Assembly (NCBI GenBank): GCA_033239525.1
Contig: BSYO01000030.1
Location: 3,324,850-3,388,849 of the forward strand
Direction: 5' to 3'
Origin: Nepenthes gracilis
Taxonomy: Eukaryota > Streptophyta > Magnoliopsida > Caryophyllales > Nepenthaceae
Length of the DNA stretch: 64,000 nt
Both the position numbers and the translations under genes were made by a program. Position 1 is the first letter of the stretch; every line of letters starts with the position of its first letter. Positions 11,850 through 22,684 of this stretch are shown here, piece by piece. The notes under the pieces were generated by a model, which was not told where the DNA came from, ran no database searches, and saw only the letters and a list, made by a program, of their open reading frames with translations.

Positions 11850-13400
11850 TAGCATGTTTCACTCTTTCCTTTTGATAGAATCTTGGTTATCATGTCTACC
11901 CGATTTTTTTTAGTGCCTACCTTCTCTGGTGACAACCTTCTCCAGTGACAGTAGACCGACTTCCAGCACGTCTCTCACTCAATGACATCGTACATCAATA
12001 TACTTCGATTTGGAATGAAATGATGAGTTCTTGTAGAGATATATAACACTCTAATTATCATAAAATACCTCATACTTGTCCTGTCTGAGACCCAGTTCTA
12101 GAGTGAACTTTCTCATTCACACCATCTTTTTATAAGTTTCTGTCATTGCGATATACTCGGCGTCAGTAGTAGATAGGGCGATGCACTTCTATAGCTTGGA
12201 CTGTCAGGAAACTGCACCTCCAGCAAACTTTACCAAATATCCTGAGGTAGACTTCAGACTGTCAATGTCTCCGGCCATATCAGCATCTAAGTAGCCCACC
12301 AATTGAGGTTTGTCACTTCAAATATACAAGCACCTCTTAGAAATTTCTCGGATATATCTCATGATTCACTTGACCGCAGACCAATATTCCTTTCCTATGT
12401 TAGACAAAAATCGGTTGACAGTGCCCATAGCATGTGCTATGTCTGGTCTTGTACATACCAGGACATACATTAGGCTTCCTACAGTTAAGGAGTAAGGAAC
12501 GCCTCTTATGTATGCTTTCTCTTCGTCTAAGGATGGACACTGGCGACTACTAAGCCTATGGTGGTTTGCTAGTAGAGTGCTGACAGGTTTGGACTTGTCC
12601 ATGTTGAAACGTTGGAACACTTTCTCAATGTAATTTTTTTGGGACAACTATAGTTCTCTGCCTCCTGATCGTGAATAATTGTGACACCAAGAATCTGCTT
12701 CGCCTGTCTGAAGTCTTTCATGGTAAAAAATTGCCCAAGTTGCTCCTTTAACTTCTTTATCCGAGTACCTTTTTGTCCAACAATCAACTGTTATCCACGT
12801 ATAGAAGAATGATAACAAAATCATCTTTAAAAAACCTTTGTGTGAATATACAGTGATCATAAGTAGTCCGTTTGTACCCTTAACTGACCATGACTGACTC
12901 GAACTTCTTGTACCGCTATCTTGAAGCTTGTTTCAACTCATGCAGGCCCTTCCTCAAACGACAGACAAGTCGCTTCTTCCCTTTAACTTTGAACCCTTCT
13001 GGTTAATCCATGTAAATTTTTTCTTCCAGTTCACAATGGAGGAAGGCCATCTGGGTATCCATCTGCTCCACTTTCAGATTCTGGGCCACCAAACCTATCA
13101 TAACCTTTATGGAGGACATTATTACCACAGGAGTAAAAATCTCATTAAAATCAACTTTCTTCTATTGGCTAAAGTCTTTTACCACTAGCCGCGCTTTATA
13201 TCTAGGCTGCATAGTGTCCTCGGACGTCTTTAGTCAAAAGATCCACTTGCTCTTTAGAGCTCTCTTTCCCTTAGGAAGCTTGACTAAATCAAATGTGTGA
13301 TTTTTATGGAGAGCACTCATTTCATCATCCATGGCTTTCAGCCATTTTCCTTATTCTCGTCCTCCATAACCTCTTCATAAGTCTCAGGCTCTCTAGTATC
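11850..13400 (-). pseudogene. Copia B reverse transcriptase and RNase H remnant
   Basis: Minus-strand RT is spread over frames. The YVDD box reads YVDN: the second Asp codon is AAC at 12790-12792, followed by a stop two codons later. RFNMDKSKPVSTLL and CTRPDIAHAMG (12366-12647) mark the RT-RNase H connection. The RNase H part is legible between about 12250 and 12100 with ALSTTDAEYIA, the copia RNase H signature. Stops and the lost catalytic Asp make it inactive. Confidence 0.85.
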
Positions 13401-13505
13401 AATGAGTATAACATATTCACTAGGTGACAGACGGACAGATGACCGTTTGTTTCATGAGGATCGTCTGACAGGAATATTATCGGTCGGTTGAGGAATGACT
13501 TCATC

Positions 13506-14615
13506 CTAGTTTTCAACAGGTGCCATGACCGCCTCACCATTATCTTCGGCCACTTCGGGACCATGGTCCTCATCCTCCAGGGATACCAGATGGATAACTT
13601 CAATACTCACTTTGTCCGTCCGGTCAACATCAGACTTGGTCTTCTTGTCGATATCTTCAATCATTTTATCCTCAACAAAAACTACATTTCTTAACTGGAC
13701 AAGTTTCCTTTCAGTTAGATCATAAAGTTTGTAGCCGATTTCATCTTTCCTATAGCTCAGAAAGATGCAATGCATCGCCTTTGGTTTTAACTTGGTCCTT
13801 TCATTATTTGGAATATAAATAAAGGCTTTACATCCAAACACCCATAGATAGTCATAGGATGGTTCCTTACTCGACCATATCTTCTCCAACGCTTCACCCT
13901 TTAAGGGTTTATTGGGTGACCTATTTATGATGTAAGCCGTCATCTTCAGTACTTTGACCCAGAAGTGTGCAGGAAGTTTAGTTTCGAAAAGCATGCACTG
14001 TACTCTTTCCAAGAGTGTTCGGTTCAACCGTTCGGCCACTCCGTTCAACTGTGACGTCTTTGGTGGTGTCTTTTGATATCTAACACCATGTAACCGGAAA
14101 TAGATATTAAAAGATCCTATATATTCGCTGCCATTATCACTTTGAACGACCTTCAGTTTCTTCCTTGTCTAACGCTCAAGAAGAGTATGAAACTGCTAAA
14201 ATATACCGATAACTTGGTTCTTAATTTTCAGTGGGTAGACCTACAACTTTCTAGAATAATCATCAATAAAAGAAACAAAATATTCGACTCTACCAAATGA
14301 CTTCTCCCTGAAAGGTCCACACACATCTGCATGGACAAGAAGGAGCAATTCTGCCTTTAGAGTAGATAAGTATCCATGAAATGAGACTCTCCTTTGCTTG
14401 CCACCCAAGCAGTGAGGACACATCCTCAGTCCGTCCTCATTTACTCTGGGGATAAGGTCCATTCTAGCTAGATGACACAATTCACGTTCACTCATGTGGC
14501 ACAACCTCCTGTGCCACAAGCCCTCGGATTCCTTGCTAATTGCAGCATTCATGTCCTCGTCCACTACACCAGCTTTCATCACGTACACGTCAGAGTACTT
14601 TTTTTCTCTTACCAC
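13506..14615 (-). pseudogene. Copia B integrase remnant
   Basis: From 14615 downward are the H-H-C-C zinc-binding module (HRRLCHMSERELCHLARM, then MCPHCLGGKQ) and the core start VHADVCGPF with FIDDYSRKL. From 14048 downward comes the core end with MNGVAERLNRTLLE, carrying the catalytic Glu, then the copia-typical VFGCKAFIYIP and YKLYDL segments. Between about 14240 and 14050 the frame is interrupted. The block runs in the normal copia order between protease and RT. Confidence 0.9.
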
Positions 14616-14849
14616 AACAAGAGATCCTTTGATTAATTTTTACTCACCTTCGTAAAAGGTATTACAATAACCTTCATCATCCAACTGACCAGTTGAGATG
14701 ATATTGAGTCAGATGTCAGGGACATGTTAGACATCTTTTAACAACAACTTCGTCCAATTATTGGTAACCAATACAACATCACCTCTACTAATAATTTAGA
14801 CTGTTTTTTCATTATCCATCCTTATCACTCAAAAATCTCTTGAAATATA

Positions 14850-15800
14850 GAATGTGAACAATCCCGTTTTTGATGTGGCTTGCAAAGAGGTACCAGAATC
14901 AACCACCCAACCGAACACCTCGTCCATCAGGTTTGCCACGTTGTCTTCACACGTCAGCAGGAGATTGCCTCCTGTGATCACTGAGACCGAGGACTTTTCC
15001 TCACAACGTCTCTTTTTTCATTTCTCTTTCTCTACGTTTTCACGCTTTCACTTAAAATATTACTTCTTGATGTGACCCTTCTTGCTACAGGGATGGCACT
15101 CAAGGTTTTCTTACCTTGATCGAAATTTGTTGCGACCTTTTTCTCCAAGTTTCTGGCTGCGTCCTCTACTCCTTCCCCTGAACTTGGTCACAAGTACCTT
15201 AGAATGCGAGGATGTCACGCTCATTATGACTGCATTGACTATTCATGAGTAAGGATGCAATGATCCCGTCTAACTTGAGAGCGTTTTTTTTCTAAACAGT
15301 GGTGTTGTGACAATATAGTCATAAGATGCTAGTAGAGAAGCTAGCAAAGCCAGCGCCTTATCCTCCTCTTGGATCTTCTCGTCAATGGCCACCATCTATG
15401 TCACAATCCGGTTGAACTCGTCCAAGTATTTTTCAAAACACTCTCCTTCCGACAACCGTAGGTCATAGAACTACTTTTTCACGTGCAACCTGATTGTCAA
15501 GGACTTAGATTTATATTAGCTCTCCAACTTCTCTCAGATCTCTGCCGGATCAGTCAGGCCAAGGACCTCATGGAGCGTGTTATCCGCTAAGTATAATTTA
15601 ATAGTGCAGTTGTAAGGTCTCTTTTATCTTGCCATTCTTCCTCAGACAAGTTTTTTGACTTATCTTCCTTCTTCTTCAACGCTTTTATTATTCCTTCTCT
15701 GGTTAAAATGTTCTTTACTCTCTCTTACTAGAGGATGAACTTACTCTGCCCGTAAAACTGCTCCACGCTGAATAGTAAATTTTTTGAAGATGACGACGCT
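14850..15800 (-). pseudogene. Copia B gag and protease remnant
   Basis: The protease active site WVVDSGTSLQAT reads cleanly on the minus strand at about 14876-14912 and keeps the D-S-G triad. Upstream, a gag zinc knuckle is visible at about 15069-15105 as CHPCSKKGHIKK, but a stop replaces the residue after KK and the final Cys reads Tyr. The rest of gag to about 15800 is in pieces in several frames. Confidence 0.75.
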
Positions 15801-15823
15801 ATTTAGACGAAATTCTCAATCAA

Positions 15824-15835
15824 TCTCTGATACCA
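15824..15835 (-). other. Copia B primer-binding site (initiator tRNA-Met type)
   Basis: The reverse complement reads TGGTATCAGAGA, two bases inside the right LTR. TGGTATCAGAGC is the canonical plant PBS complementary to the 3' end of initiator tRNA-Met. This fixes the minus orientation and the inner LTR end at 15838. Confidence 0.85.
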
Positions 15836-15837
15836 CT

Positions 15838-16200
15838 TGTTGGCACAAAGGAGGCATCATTGGTTAGACAGCAGGATGCAAAACTCCACACACAAACAAC
15901 CACCAGTAAATAGACACAATAAAGGGAATGAGAAAGAAGAATATGAATATATAAATTTTTACGTAAAAAACCCTTCTCTGATTTTGAAGGGAAAACTAAG
16001 GGACATTCGTTCACAAATCAAATCCACTATGTGAGGTTGGGAACAATTTTTCACAATTACACTGGAACAAGAAAAAAAAAGAAGAATTGAAGAATAGAGT
16101 ACAAGCAATACAAAGACACTCTCTTTATTTTCGCTTATAATTCTCTGTCTTCATTTACTGTTTTTCACTTTCTTTTTTTTTTCCACGCTTAGAAGAATTT
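15838..16200 (-). repeat. Copia B 5' LTR, inner part (before the Reina insertion)
   Basis: Aligns with 10946-11310 of the other LTR. It ends at AATTT (16196-16200), the left copy of the target duplication of the nested chromovirus; the LTR resumes after 21829. Confidence 0.85.
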
Positions 16201-16726
16201 TGATACGTGCATACGTTGAGCCCTTGAATGCAATTGAGCCTGAGCCAGAGTCCCTAGAGAATCGAAGGATCTCTGAGGTCGACTTTTATCTTCTCTATCC
16301 CGCACACACTACAGGAAATACAAAAACAACAAGGAGAATGGCTTCCAGAGAAAAAGAGAGGGTGAGAATGAGAGAGAGAGGGAGAGTCAGAGGGGACTGA
16401 GTGGCAAAGAACAAATTAATCCAGCTGTCATTATTGTAGCCTCTAGTTATATTTTATAGTAACAACTCAACGAAATGTAAAGCCAACAGAAGCAAAGGCC
16501 GCCAAACCGGCCCCTTGTGTATGGTAACAGAAGCATGTGATCCAGCAGTAACAGAAGCATGTACCCGAACAACCAGCAACATAATTTACAGTATGAAAAT
16601 AAAATAATGAAATATAACTAAATATAATCTAGGAGTTTGCGAGGTGGTTGAATCTGCCAAGCACTACGGCGAGTAATCGGAGGAACCCGAGCTATGTCCC
16701 CCTCTGTATTAATCAAGCCCATGACA
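16201..16726 (-). repeat. Reina-like element 3' LTR
   Basis: 526 bp, TGATACGTGC...CCATGACA, homologous to 21304-21824. The adjacent internal bases 16727-16743 are the complement of a purine-rich PPT (GATGGGGATGGAAA in element sense). Confidence 0.9.
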
Positions 16727-16779
16727 TTTCCATCCCCATCGAAACGAACCTTGTCTTCAAGGTTGAATGAGGGAAAATC

Positions 16780-16977
16780 TTAAAAAATTTCAGCCACAGA
16801 CTCCCAGGTGGCATCTTCGGGTCCCTGGGATTGCCATTGCACCAGTATTTGAGGGACAATGCATCCTTTGACCAGGAGCTTTCTGAACCACGGCAATGTT
16901 TGTGGAATAAGAAGAGGTTGAGATTCCCAAGTTTCGGCTGGCAGGTCCCAGTATGGAGAAGGAGAAACACCACAACA
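16780..16977 (-). pseudogene. Chromodomain at the integrase C-terminus of the Reina-like element
   Basis: In the same frame as the preceding integrase segment, but after an in-frame TAG at 16978-16980, the minus strand reads ILVQWQSQGPEDATWE. The aromatic W-Q-(x)n-E-x-A-T-W-E pattern is the core of retrotransposon chromodomains, which read histone methyl marks to direct integration into heterochromatin. The stop would separate it from integrase in this copy. Confidence 0.85.
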
Positions 16978-18290
16978 CTATTTTAACATAAAAACATGGA
17001 ATACATCATGAATTCTGGAATGCTTCGGCAATTCCAAGTGATAAGCTACCGAGCCAATGCGCTCTAGGATCCGAAAATGTCCATAATAACACTTGGCTAA
17101 CTTGTTGGATTGTTGATGTGCCACTGAAGCTTGCCGATACGGTTGGAGTTTGACATATACTAAATCACCAACTTGAAATTCTTTATCGGTCCGGAGAGCA
17201 TCGGACTGATTTTTCATGCGAAGTTGGGCTTGTTGGAGGTGCACCTTTAGGTCCCGGAGCAGTCCCGTGCGGTCGGTTAGTAACTCGTCTATGGCTTCCA
17301 CCGCTGATGAGCCCTATACATAGTCTAGTAATGATGGCGAGGGCCTGCCATAAACTACTTCGAAGGGGCTCATTTTGATTGAGAAGTGCCACGCTATATT
17401 GTAACTCCATTCAGCCCAAGGTAAATATTGAACCTTGGGCGTCCCGCAGTAAAACAACGCAAATAATCTTCAAGACAACGATTGACGACTTTTTTTTGTC
17501 CATCCGATTGCGGATGATATGAGCTGCTCGTGGATAACTTTGTACCCTGAGATCAGAACAGTTCTTTCTAAAATTGACTCTTAAAAATAGGGTCTCGATC
17601 TGTAACAATGTCGACAGGAAGACCGTGTAATCTGCATGTCTTTAATGAATACTTCGGCCACCATAGCTGCTATGAAATGAGTGTTCAGGGGGAAAAAGTG
17701 AGCGTACTTCGACAGTCGATCGACCACCTCAAGAATGACTGTTTTGCCCTGTGAAATAGGTGTGTAATGAAATCCATGGAAAGACACTCTCAAATCTATC
17801 TAGGAACTGAAAGTGGTTGGAGCAAGCCTTGAGGTGGTGTGTTGATGGATTTGGCTTGCTGACAGGTGATGCAAGTTGAAACAAAGTCACAGATGTCCTT
17901 TCTCATGTGCGGCCAGTAAAAAGCAGCAGCAACGCGTGCGTGGGTGTGTTGAGACCTCGCGTGCCCCTCAACTGGAGAATTGTGAAATTCTTGTAGTATC
18001 AAGTTTTGCAGTGTTGATTCTGGAGGAACCAGGATGCGATTCTTATAGAATATGAGTCCATCCAGGAAATAATAATTTTCATGTTCACCTGGCCAATCCA
18101 GTATGGACTGGACAAATTCTGCCAAAGGGGTATGCCGCACATAAAATTTTCGTAATGCTGAAAGTAATGCCATGACTGGCTGCGATGTGGCTTGTAAAGC
18201 ATGACATGTGGCATCTGAAACTTGAGACAAGGCGTCAGTCGGGCCATTTTCTTTACCGGCTTGGTACACAATATCAAAGTCATATCCCAT
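16978..18290 (-). pseudogene. Reina-like integrase remnant
   Basis: The H-H-C-C module lies at 18290-17796 (HNSPVEGHARSQHTHARV, then CITCQQAKS). The core has VVDRLSKYAHF (about 17710) and, in another frame, VTDRDPIF (about 17582-17610). The C-terminal GPY/F-like region is at 17301-16978 (VGDLVYVKLQPYRQ, FRILERIGSVAYHLELP). Frameshifts occur between these blocks, for instance around 17790 and 17600-17400. Confidence 0.9.
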
Positions 18291-18302
18291 CAGTTTGGTA
18301 AT

Positions 18303-19500
18303 CTAGCGCTGCTGATCCGGGGTGTGTATAGTTTGGTTTAATAATGTCTTGAGGGGTTGGTGGTCAATCTGGATGGTAAATTTGGCACCCAAAAGGTATT
18401 GCTGCCATTTTTTTACCGCTTCCGTTACTGCACAAAGTTCCTTAATGTATGCGGAGGCTGCCTGTAATCTGGATCCCAGTTGTTTGCTGAAATAAGCTAT
18501 AGGGTGGCCATCTTGGAGAACGACAGCTCCTACTCCATACCCAAAGGCATCTATTTGCACTATAAAAGGCTTGGAAAAATCTGGGAGAATTAGGACAGGG
18601 GTGGTAGTAAGAGCAGCCTTGAGGGCACTGAAAGCAATTTCAGCTTCGCTAGTCCACAGGAAGGCATCCTTCCTTAACAGTTTCTTGATGGGTGTTGAGA
18701 TTTGTGCGTATTGCGCGACGAAACGCCGATAATACCCAGCTAGACCCAAAAATCCACGTAGTTGGTGGACATTCTCGGGTATGGGCCAGCGCTGGATGGC
18801 CTCAATCTTGGCAGGATCCACTACTACCCCGTCGGCAGACACAATGTGGCCTAAGTAAGACAAATGGAATGGCCGAACTCACACTTTGTTTGTTTGGCAT
18901 GGAAGGAATGGTTGTGCAGGATCTAAAGCACTTGGGAGAGGTGCTGGAAATGCTATTCCCAAGAGGAACTATAAACTAATATATCATCAAAAAACACCAA
19001 GACAAACTTCCGTAACATGGGTTGAAAGATAGCATTCATCTCTGATTGAAATGTGGAGGGAGCGTTCGACAAACCGAATGGCATGACTAGGAATTCATAA
19101 TGTCCCACGTGCGTCCGAAATGCTATCTTATGGATGTCATCCGCGTGAACACACATCTGATGGTAGCGCACGCATAAGTCGAGCTTAGAAAAAATTTGGG
19201 CACCATGTAGTTCGTCTAACAACTCATCCACTGTCTAAATTGGAAATCGATCCTTAATTGTGATGGCGTTGAGCGCCCTGTAGTCTACACAAAATCGCCA
19301 ACTTCTATCTTTCTTTTTAACCAACAACACTAGAAAGGAGAACGGACTTGTACTGGGACGGATAACTCCCTCTGCAAGCATCTCCCGTATTAACCGTTCC
19401 ATTTCATCATTTTAGAAATGAGGATAGCGATAAGGTTTTACATTCACAGGTGAGAAGTGTGATATGAGGGGGATACGATGGTCTTTGTGACGATGAGGTG
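18303..19500 (-). pseudogene. Reina-like RT and RNase H remnant
   Basis: RT palm with [26 protein letters not shown] and the intact catalytic box [10 protein letters not shown] (about 18975-19000). A frameshift falls near 18953-18863. The connection [11 protein letters not shown] and RNase H ([41 protein letters not shown]) lie at 18863-18303. The RT N-terminus to about 19500 is broken by stops, for example at 19236 just before the DELLDEL segment. Confidence 0.9.
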
Positions 19501-19821
19501 GCAGGCCATGGGAATGGCAAACACATCGGCATAGGTGGAAAGAATGTTGTTGAGTGTAGTGGTGATGGTCGAGTCAACATTGGAGGGTAGGCAAGTTGGA
19601 CAGGTTACTTCATCGTCTAACACAGAGGTGATAGTGAGCTAGAAGTAGAAGGCAACAGAGCGAGTAATATCACCTCGTCTTAACTGACCCAGAGTCATAG
19701 TGGACATTGAAGGTTTTTGCAGACCGTGAAGAGTGAGGTGTTTTCCTTCATAAGTAAAGCTCATCCATAATGCCTTGTAGTCAAACAATACAAGGCCAAT
19801 TGAAGCCAACCACTGTACACC

Positions 19822-20049
19822 CTACACAACATCTACTCCATATATCAGTAGTAAGTGAAGATCTACACTGAAAGTGGTTGTTCCCAAAGTAAGATTAATA
19901 TTGGAGCACATACCTTCGCACTGCAGAGAGTCCCCATTCCCCACCGTGACACTGAGGTGATGGGAAGGGACGATGGAAAGTCCCAGGTGCTTCACCAAGC
20001 GCGACTGTAGGAAATTATGAGTGGAACGGACATCCACTAATACAACCAC
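19822..20049 (-). pseudogene. Reina-like aspartic protease remnant with altered active site
   Basis: The protease region reads VVLVDVRSTHNFLQ, where related elements have LVDSGSTHNF. The Ser-Gly of the D-S-G motif is replaced by Val-Arg while the first Asp is retained. The downstream segment with LSVTVGNGDSLQCEG is typical. Activity is not expected. Confidence 0.8.
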
Positions 20050-20189
20050 GGGTTGTCCAGTAACCCCTCCTTACAATCTCAGTGTGGAAGGGACAAAGTG
20101 ACCTTCCAATGCATGTAAGGAGATTGTTGGCGTAGCTTCGATGGCCATAGGAGTCGTCTCTGTCTCCTGTAATAATTCTGTCAGTGGAT

Positions 20190-21279
20190 TTGGGTCGGAT
20201 AAGTCCTCCTCTGAAATCGGTGAAGTGGGGGTATGCAGTAAGGTCATCCTCCATGAGAATACATTGGAATTGCGGTGATTTACACCGATGCCCAGGGGTA
20301 AACCACTCGTCGCAATTGAAACATAAGCCCTTTCCCTTGCGAATTGCCATCTCCGCTGGGGTAAGTCTCCGTATAGGCAATTTTGGGGGGAAATGGGAAG
20401 CAATGGGGTTCTTTGGAAAAACTGTCAAAGTGGCTGTCGAAGGTTTAGAGGGTAACGGACGGTGAGGATGTGGCCGCCCAGCTTCCAATTTCTCCTCTTC
20501 CAATTTAGCCATGCCTATGGCTTCCGGTAAGGAGACGGGTTTGAGCAACAACAGCTCTTGTTTGATGTCGTCATGGAGGCCAGAGATAAAGCAGTTCAGA
20601 TGATTGGTGGTGGAGAGTCCGGTGGTTCGGATGGAGAGGGATTCGAACTCTATCATATAGGTAGCTACAGTGCTGGTTTGACGAAACTTGTAGAGAGCAG
20701 CTTCATGATTTAAATATGTTGAAGGTCCGAACCGAAGCTCCAAATCTCGGGCAAAAATTTCCCAAGTCGACAGTTGTCGGGTTGCATGCATCCACTGGTA
20801 CCATTGTAGGGTGGCGCCAGTCATGTAAAATGCTGCTATGGTTAACTTTTGTTCCGGCGGGGTGTCATGATACAGGAAGAATTGGTCGATCTGGAAGAGC
20901 CATCCGAGCACGTTCTCACCAGAAAAAAAAAAGGAATCTCAAAGTTAGGTAAGTGTAAGTGGTTAGTGTTTGGGCTATCGGGTTGCATATGTGGTATAGA
21001 CGTTAGGGTGTGAGAGGGTTGAATCACCATCGGTGATGGTGAGGTAGAAATTGCAGGGGGGCTTGGAAGTAGAGGCGGCAGCAAAGGTTGTTTCTTGACG
21101 AGATTTACAGAATGGAGGAGTTCGGCTAGGGATTTTTGAATGTGGTTAGTGAGGGTGGAATTACAAGCTACACCTTCAGCATGTTGTTGGACGGTAGCCG
21201 CAACATTCTTCAAATCTTGCGCTAGTCCAGCAATTGGACTCCTCCGAGCTTTGTAGCGAGTTGTAGTTCCCTCTGTCAT
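20190..21279 (-). pseudogene. Reina-like gag, one frameshift in an A-run
   Basis: The N-terminal part starts MTEGTTTRYKARRSP at 21279 and runs to about 20930, where the frame shifts at an A10 run (plus strand 20922-20931). The second part (from 20911) carries the capsid-like core (FQIDQFFLYHDTPPEQKL, WEIFARDLELRFGPS). The zinc knuckle CFNCDEWFTPGHRC is near 20280-20325, with spacing C-X2-C-X7-H-X-C. Apart from the single slippage the gag is long and well preserved. Confidence 0.85.
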
Positions 21280-21303
21280 CTCTCTCTCAACGAGAGCACC
21301 AAA

Positions 21304-21824
21304 TGATACGCGCCTGCGTCAAGCCCTTGAATGCAACTGAGCTTGAGCTAGAGTCCCTAGAGAATCGAAGGATATCTGAGGTTGACTTTTCTCTTCTCTA
21401 TCCTGCACACACTATAGGAAACACGAAAACAGCAAGGAGAATGGCTTCTAGAGAGAGAGAGGAAGAGAACGAGAGAGAGAGAGAGAGTCAGAGGCAGCTG
21501 AGTAGTAGAGAAGAAATTAATCCAGCTGTCACCACTGTAACCTCTAGTTACATTTTATAGTAACAGCTCAACGAAATGTAAAGCCAACAGAAGCAAAGGC
21601 CAAACTTGACCCCTGTGTATGTTAACGGAAGCATGTGATCTAGCAGTAACAGAAGCATATACCCGAACAACTAGTAACATAATTTGCAGTATAAAAATAA
21701 AATAATGAAATATAACTAAATATAATCCAGGAGTTTGCGATGTGGTTGAATCTATCAAGCACTACAGCGAGTAATCGGAGGAACCAGAGTCATGTCCCCC
21801 TCTGTATTAATCAGGCCCGTGACA
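21304..21824 (-). repeat. Reina-like element 5' LTR with adjacent PBS
   Basis: 521 bp, homologous to 16201-16726. The bases just inside (about 21286-21303), read on the minus strand, are TTTGGTGCTCTCGTTGAG, the expected PBS position. I could not assign the tRNA. Confidence 0.85.
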
Positions 21825-21829
21825 AATTT

Positions 21830-22315
21830 TCACCAAGTGATTATGTCTTCCTTTCAATACAGATGCATATATTGAGCAAATCTAAAGGATATTCTGTTCC
21901 CCTGATAAAATCTGTCCTTATTAACAATATGAATATGCTCCATTCGAAAATAACGGTTTCTGAGATCATGCATGCTTAAAAATCTTCTGAACTAGTATCC
22001 TTCTAAATTCATTGGTGAACGACCAATAGACCTTCGTTTGCTTGCTTAACAAGGCCGGTCAACACCCCGTTGACCGTCCTCTTCACATGACCGGCTAATG
22101 CCTCAGTTGACCGGTCTGCTATCCTTCTAGGATCCTTCAACAATCTTAGACAGTTTATGCTTTTAACTGGTCAACATGTTGACTGGTCATTGTTGTCCGT
22201 CTAAAATTCGGTCAAATATTTTTGATCAACTATGTTGACCGGAATTCCTTTCTTTTACGTGCTCTGTCCGAGTCCTTTAACCATCAGAACTTTCACACGG
22301 GAGCGACCCCCAACA
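21830..22315 (-). repeat. Copia B 5' LTR, outer part (U3)
   Basis: Continuation of the LTR after the second AATTT copy. It aligns with about 11315-11797 and ends CCCCCAACA at 22315. It holds the second set of TTGACC-rich palindromes (22040-22245). Confidence 0.85.
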
Positions 22316-22684
22316 CCGTTCGCTGTTCGAAACAAAAGAGAATGAGTCATATCCTCTTTTACAATAATTTTGTTCTTGATTTTCCTTTCCTTTTACGTGT
22401 TCTTTCATTTCTTTCATTAGATGCTTATTTACCGGGAGATATTTGTAAGAAAGATGATTAATTCAAATGCAAATGTAGTAAGAACATCCCCACTTACAGA
22501 TGCCCATAATTGAAACATGAACAGTTGCAGTTCTTTCTAAAGGGCGGCCAATGTGGAAAAAAATGAAATTTACTTTGTGCCATACTCAGTTCAACCTAAT
22601 TGTGACCGGAATTGGAATTAGATTAGCAAATCAAGAACTGAACCTGCAACAAACAAGAGCAATGTTATCTTGGTGAAAACATTT
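22316..22684. other. Spacer between Copia B and the UGT stop codon
   Basis: About 370 bp, AT-rich. It must contain the 3' UTR and polyadenylation signal of the minus-strand UGT gene, but no single signal stands out. No other feature seen. Confidence 0.6.

Larger units (their letters stand above)
16201..21824 (-). mobile_element. Reina-like chromovirus (Ty3/gypsy), TSD AATTT, nested in Copia B LTR
   Basis: A 5624-bp element with LTRs at 16201-16726 and 21304-21824, both TGATACG...TGACA, flanked by AATTT at 16196-16200 and 21825-21829. Minus-strand order is gag, protease, RT, RNase H, integrase, chromodomain. The small size, short LTRs, C-X2-C-X7-H-X-C gag knuckle and C-terminal chromodomain fit the Reina branch of plant chromoviruses. 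The LTRs differ at roughly one position in ten by eye. The coding region is broken by frameshifts and stops. Confidence 0.9.
10946..22315 (-). mobile_element. Copia B: minus-strand Ty1/copia retrotransposon with a nested chromovirus
   Basis: Two long terminal repeats begin TGTTGG(T/C) and end CCCCCAACA on the + strand: 10946-11797, and 15838-16200 continued at 21830-22315. The internal region carries gag, protease, integrase, RT and RNase H in that order on the minus strand. A PBS for initiator tRNA-Met lies next to the right-hand (5') LTR, and a purine tract lies inside the left LTR. Without the nested Reina element it is about 5.7 kb, normal for copia. The two LTRs differ at roughly one position in eight over the first 150 bp, indicating an old insertion. 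No 5-bp target duplication is visible (ATTAT on the left, CCGTT on the right). Confidence 0.9.
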
